From contig JAPPKT010000366.1 of assembly GCA_028819675.1 (NCBI GenBank), positions 1 to 7,478 on the forward strand: a DNA stretch of 7,478 nucleotides. Direction: 5' to 3'. The position numbers were made by a program, and so were the translations under genes. The notes under the pieces were generated by a model. The model was not told where the DNA came from. It was given only the letters and a program-made list of their open reading frames with translations, and ran no database searches. This document shows positions 4,978 through 7,478 of the stretch, in pieces; positions within the stretch are counted from its first letter, which is position 1; every line of letters begins with the position of its first letter. This DNA comes from Caldilineaceae bacterium (lineage in GTDB: Bacteria; Chloroflexota; Anaerolineae; Caldilineales; Caldilineaceae).

Positions 4978-7167
4978 CTAGCGCAGAAACGCTTCCACCA
5001 GCCCGCCGTCTACGTTGAGAATCTGCCCAGTCGTCTTCGCCAGCGCCCCGCTCAGCAGCAGATACGCCGCCTCGGCCTGGTCCTCCGGCAGAATCGCCTG
5101 CTTCGTCAGGGTCCGCTCAGCATAGAACGCCGCCAAACGGTCCCGCAGCGCCTCTGTCTCCTCCCACTCTTCGAACGGCAGCCCGTACTTCTGCAACCCC
5201 GATATGACCCGCTCCCGCGGGAACATCGAGCTGCCCGTCACCACCGTCGCCGGAGCCAGCCCGTTGACCCGCACATTCGGCGCCAACTCGATCGCCAGCT
5301 CCCGCACCAGATGGTTGGCCGCCGCCTTGCTCGTGTCATAAGCCAGCGACCCCTTCTTCGCCACCGCCCCGTTCACGCTCGTCGCGATCACCAGCGAGCC
5401 CGGCAGCCCCTGCTTCTCCCAGATCTTGCGCGCTTCGTCCGCAACAATATATGCCCCTTTGACGTTCACGTCGAACGTCGTGTCCCACTTCTCATCCGGA
5501 ATCTGGCCGCTCGCATCCGGTGGATAGTAGTAACCCGCCGTAATAACCAGATGGTCGATGCCGCCATAGGCCAGCAGCGTCTGGTGGAAGAGAGCCTGCA
5601 CACTGGCCCTGTCGCCCGCATCCACTCCCAGCCCAATCGCCGGCCCGCACGCCGAGATGCCCGTACCCGCGACGCCGATGCCGACCCCATAGATGCCGGT
5701 CAACTCATCCGCCGTCGCCTGCGCCGCCTCCGCGTTCAGGTCCGCACACACCACATGCGCACCCTCCTTCGCCACCCGGTGCGCAATCGCCCTCCCGATG
5801 CCGCTCCCCGCGCCGACCACCACAACCACGTTGCGCGCCAGCTCCTGCTCCGGTGGCATCCGCCTCAGCTTCGCCTCCTCCAGCAACCAGTACTCGATAT
5901 CGAAAGCCTCCTGCTTCGGCAGCGCAATGTACTTGCTGACAGTCTCCGCGCCCCGCATCACCTCCACCGCGCAGTTGTAGAACTCCGCCGTCACCCGGCT
6001 CTCACTCTTATTCTTCCCCCACGCGATCATCCCCACGCCCGGAATCAGGATCACCGTCGGGTTCGGGTCCCGCATTGCCGGCGAATCCGGATGCTTGTGC
6101 GCGTCGTAGTAGTCGGCGTAGTCCTGCCGGTACTCGGCCAGCCCGCTCGCCAACTTCCCCAGCAGCGCATCCACATCCTTCGTCTCCGGATCCCAGTCCA
6201 CGTAGAGCGGCTTGATCTTGGTCCGCAGGAAGTGGTCCGGACAGGACGTCCCCAACTCCGCCAGCCGGGCCGCGTCATGGCTGTTCACGAAGCGCAATAT
6301 CGCCTCGTCCGCCTGCACCGTGCCCACAAAAACATTCTCCTGGCTGACCATGCCCCGCAACGCCGGCAGCAACGCCGCCAGCAACGCCTCCCGCTCGCTA
6401 TCGCCAAGCGCCGCATACTTCTGACCGCCGAAAGTCTCTGCCCCCTTGTCCCGGCTCTCAATATACAGGGCCGCCTTCTCGATAATATCCAGGCTCAACT
6501 CGTAACAGGCCTTGTCGTCCCCGGCCCAGTTGATCAGCCCGTGACCGCCCATCATAATGCCTTCCATCGCCGGGTTGGCCTCCGCCGCCTCACCCATCAC
6601 CAGCCCCAGATCGAAGCCCGGCCGCTGCCAGTCCACCCAACCCAGCTGATCACCGAAAATCTCCGCCGTCAGCGCCTCTCCATCCTCGGCCGCGGCAATC
6701 GCGATAACCGCGTTGGGATGCGTATGGTCCACGATAGCGGCGGGGATAAACGCGTGCAGCGGCGTGTCGATCGATGAAGCCCGCGGGTTCAGGTCGTATA
6801 CGCAGTGAAGATACTTCCCCACCATCTCGTCTTCGATAGGCGTCTTGACCCCCTTCTCGTCGGCCGCGTCATAAATCGCCCGCAGCTGCCGGATCTTGTC
6901 CATGTACAGCGACGAAAAATTCTCCCGCTTCGAAGTGCGCAGGTCCCCGCCCGATCCCTTGACCCAAAGCACCTCAACCGTCTCGCCTGTCAGAGGGTCG
7001 GTCTCCATATACTTGGAGGACGTATTGCCTCCACCCGTATTGGTGATGCGCAGGTCCTGCCCCAGTAGATTGGAACGGTAAACAAGACGCCCGACCGGAT
7101 CGAGACCGGCCGCGACTTCATCGTCCCACGAGTAAGATACATGTCGATAATCGCTGGGTGCAGTCAT
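4978..7167 (-). CDS. rhaEW: Bifunctional L-rhamnulose-1-phosphate aldolase / L-lactaldehyde dehydrogenase-type protein
   Basis: A 729-residue cytoplasmic fusion, near the usual length of bifunctional aldolase/SDR proteins. Residues about 20-430 form a class II (Zn-dependent) aldolase: TNTGGGNTSSK at 42-52 as the likely phosphate-binding loop, DHTHPNAV at 147-154 with metal ligands H148 and H150, and GGHGLINW at 207-214 with the third ligand H209. Residues about 443-729 form a short-chain dehydrogenase: GAGSGIG at 452-458, D476 favouring NAD, N568, S597, Y610 and K614 of the active site, and NVDGG at 718-722. A Gly-rich insert at about 491-513 separates the helix after D476 from D516. In the family (RhaEW of Bacillus and Chloroflexus) the first half splits rhamnulose-1-phosphate into dihydroxyacetone phosphate and L-lactaldehyde, and the second oxidises the aldehyde to lactate. 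The ATG at 7167 has GGGAG (plus 7175-7179) 7 bases upstream. Related sugars such as fuculose-1-phosphate are possible substrates. It leads the operon. Confidence 0.93.
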   Translation of the reverse strand: MTAPSDYRHVSYSWDDEVAAGLDPVGRLVYRSNLLGQDLRITNTGGGNTSSKYMETDPLTGETVEVLWVKGSGGDLRTSKRENFSSLYMDKIRQLRAIYDAADEKGVKTPIEDEMVGKYLHCVYDLNPRASSIDTPLHAFIPAAIVDHTHPNAVIAIAAAEDGEALTAEIFGDQLGWVDWQRPGFDLGLVMGEAAEANPAMEGIMMGGHGLINWAGDDKACYELSLDIIEKAALYIESRDKGAETFGGQKYAALGDSEREALLAALLPALRGMVSQENVFVGTVQADEAILRFVNSHDAARLAELGTSCPDHFLRTKIKPLYVDWDPETKDVDALLGKLASGLAEYRQDYADYYDAHKHPDSPAMRDPNPTVILIPGVGMIAWGKNKSESRVTAEFYNCAVEVMRGAETVSKYIALPKQEAFDIEYWLLEEAKLRRMPPEQELARNVVVVVGAGSGIGRAIAHRVAKEGAHVVCADLNAEAAQATADELTGIYGVGIGVAGTGISACGPAIGLGVDAGDRASVQALFHQTLLAYGGIDHLVITAGYYYPPDASGQIPDEKWDTTFDVNVKGAYIVADEARKIWEKQGLPGSLVIATSVNGAVAKKGSLAYDTSKAAANHLVRELAIELAPNVRVNGLAPATVVTGSSMFPRERVISGLQKYGLPFEEWEETEALRDRLAAFYAERTLTKQAILPEDQAEAAYLLLSGALAKTTGQILNVDGGLVEAFLR

Positions 7168-7225
7168 GTCAACACTCCCAATATGTAGAAAAGACCGGTG
7201 GCTGGAACCCGTGCCCGATAGGAAA

Positions 7226-7258
7226 GTTATATCGCCAGCCGCAGTCTCCGGCGGCTGG
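7226..7258 (-). promoter_or_regulatory. TATAAC box with adjacent 8-bp-arm inverted repeat
   Basis: CCAGCCGC (7235-7242) pairs with GCGGCTGG (7251-7258) across an 8-base spacer, extendable by one G-T pair. Three bases further toward the gene lies TATAAC on the minus strand (7231-7226), a fair -10 match. The position 17 bases upstream of it is CCGCCG, not a sigma-70 -35, so the promoter would need an activator or may not be real. A dyad occupying the -35 to -10 interval would suit an operator. No T-run follows, so it is not a terminator. Confidence 0.35.
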
Positions 7259-7262
7259 TCAC

Positions 7263-7310
7263 AACAGTTGGCAGTGTAGCAGAAAGCACAGCGCTGCGCT
7301 AACAGTTGGC
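7263..7310. repeat. Direct repeat AACAGTTGGC, two copies 38 bp apart
   Basis: AACAGTTGGC occurs at 7263-7272 and again at 7301-7310. The first copy sits inside the small dyad CAAC-A-GTTG (7262-7270). Between them, AGCACAGCGCTGCGCT (7285-7300) is an imperfect palindrome pairing at 7 of 8 positions around a central CG, a shape seen in LacI-family operators. This arrangement is suggestive of transcription-factor binding; no factor is encoded in the window. Confidence 0.4.
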
Positions 7311-7332
7311 CTCAGGAAAGGGGGCGAGGGTG

Positions 7333-7350
7333 CATCCCAATATTGGGGTG
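7333..7350. promoter_or_regulatory. Near-perfect 18-bp palindrome, candidate operator
   Basis: CATCCCAATATTGGGGTG contains the perfect 12-bp palindrome CCCAATATTGGG (7336-7347), and all but one of the nine pairs match across the 18 bases. It is itself nested between AGGAAAG (7314-7320) and CTTTCCT (7353-7359), which can pair. The half-site CCCAATAT recurs at 7177-7184, overlapping the aldolase ribosome binding site. It is a good operator candidate for the aldolase unit or for a gene beyond the right edge. Confidence 0.45.
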
Positions 7351-7423
7351 AACTTTCCTGTCCCTCGGGTAGCAACGGAGCCATATCCAGTCCGCGATCA
7401 ATTCTGAGTCAGACGAGGAGCTG

Positions 7424-7458
7424 CTCCTAACCCCTGGTCCCTGTCCCCTGTTCCCTGC
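7424..7458. repeat. Degenerate heptamer tandem repeat, five units
   Basis: Consecutive 7-base units read CTCCTAA, CCCCTGG, TCCCTGT, CCCCTGT and TCCCTGC, with a consensus close to YCCCTGT. Such heptamer arrays recall the short tandemly repeated repetitive sequences described in filamentous cyanobacteria, and similar ones occur, to my memory, in Chloroflexota. Just before it, AGGAG-CTG-CTCCT (7416-7428) forms a small inverted repeat that overlaps the first unit. Confidence 0.7.
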
Positions 7459-7478
7459 TTTTCTGGGCGGTCGGGCCT

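Larger units (their letters stand above)
7168..7478. other. Leader and upstream region of the aldolase unit
   Basis: This 311-base stretch has no credible gene on either strand. Moving away from the aldolase start it holds the ribosome binding site, a TATAAC box on the minus strand (7226-7231) without a recognisable -35, an 8-bp-arm inverted repeat (7235-7258), two copies of AACAGTTGGC flanking a short palindrome, a long near-perfect palindrome (7333-7350) and a heptamer array at the right edge. The density of dyads suggests the control region lies here, but no promoter can be fixed with confidence. Confidence 0.6.

Noticed and set aside
4543..6777. A 744-codon open frame on the plus strand opposite the aldolase and amidase genes.
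   Set aside because: It is very rich in Arg, Pro, His and Gln with no domain, spans two well-supported opposite-strand genes and the gap between them, and is what a GC-rich gene's antisense frame produces by chance.
7167..7172. TTGACA on the minus strand overlapping the aldolase start codon as a -35 box.
   Set aside because: The matching -10 would fall inside the coding region and no good hexamer is found at the proper spacing.
7158..7430. A 90-codon plus-strand open frame in the aldolase leader.
   Set aside because: It starts inside the aldolase gene, runs through the palindromes and direct repeats, and has no domain or convincing start signal.

Overview
The window is moderately GC-rich bacterial DNA. 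All five credible genes lie on the minus strand, so the reading order is from the right end to the left. I think the source is a Chloroflexota-type bacterium, possibly an Anaerolineae or Caldilineae relative. This is inference from three things: the fused aldolase/short-chain dehydrogenase, a Kelch lipoprotein and an amidase of types I associate with that phylum, and three kinds of non-coding repeat (a GGGCAGGC hairpin repeat, CGCGAAGG-type intergenic repeats and a CCCCTGT-like heptamer array). No ribosomal or other marker gene is present to settle it.

Layout, right to left: (i) 7168-7478 is a non-coding leader with a heptamer array and several inverted and direct repeats. (ii) 4978-7167 encodes a 729-residue bifunctional class II aldolase/SDR of the RhaEW type, predicted to cleave L-rhamnulose-1-phosphate and oxidise the resulting L-lactaldehyde. 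(iii) 3606-4901 encodes an amidase-signature hydrolase with an intact Ser-cisSer-Lys triad. (iv) 2597-3601 encodes a six-bladed Kelch lipoprotein that starts 4 bases after the amidase stop. These three genes look like one transcription unit, ending at a candidate intrinsic terminator at 2502-2540. (v) 2219-2596 is an intergenic region with an imperfect CGCGAAGG-type repeat and a 9-bp-arm hairpin just before the next gene. (vi) 1163-2218 encodes a Gfo/Idh/MocA oxidoreductase. (vii) 290-1114 encodes a TIM-barrel sugar isomerase/epimerase-like protein 48 bases downstream, probably co-transcribed. (viii) 1-289 is non-coding and begins with two copies of a 71-bp-period hairpin repeat.

Together the genes suggest a sugar-use locus. 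The bifunctional enzyme is a lower-pathway deoxysugar enzyme, and the Gfo/Idh plus sugar isomerase pair is a common module for oxidising or epimerising unusual sugars or cyclitols. A shared 10-mer (CAGTTGGCAG) upstream of both units hints weakly at common control. The amidase and Kelch lipoprotein have no obvious place in rhamnose catabolism; their tight coupling is the main contextual puzzle. No transport, kinase, isomerase or regulator gene lies inside the window, so the full pathway cannot be reconstructed here. I found no RNA genes, CRISPR arrays, transposases or phage genes, and no clearly new multi-gene system.
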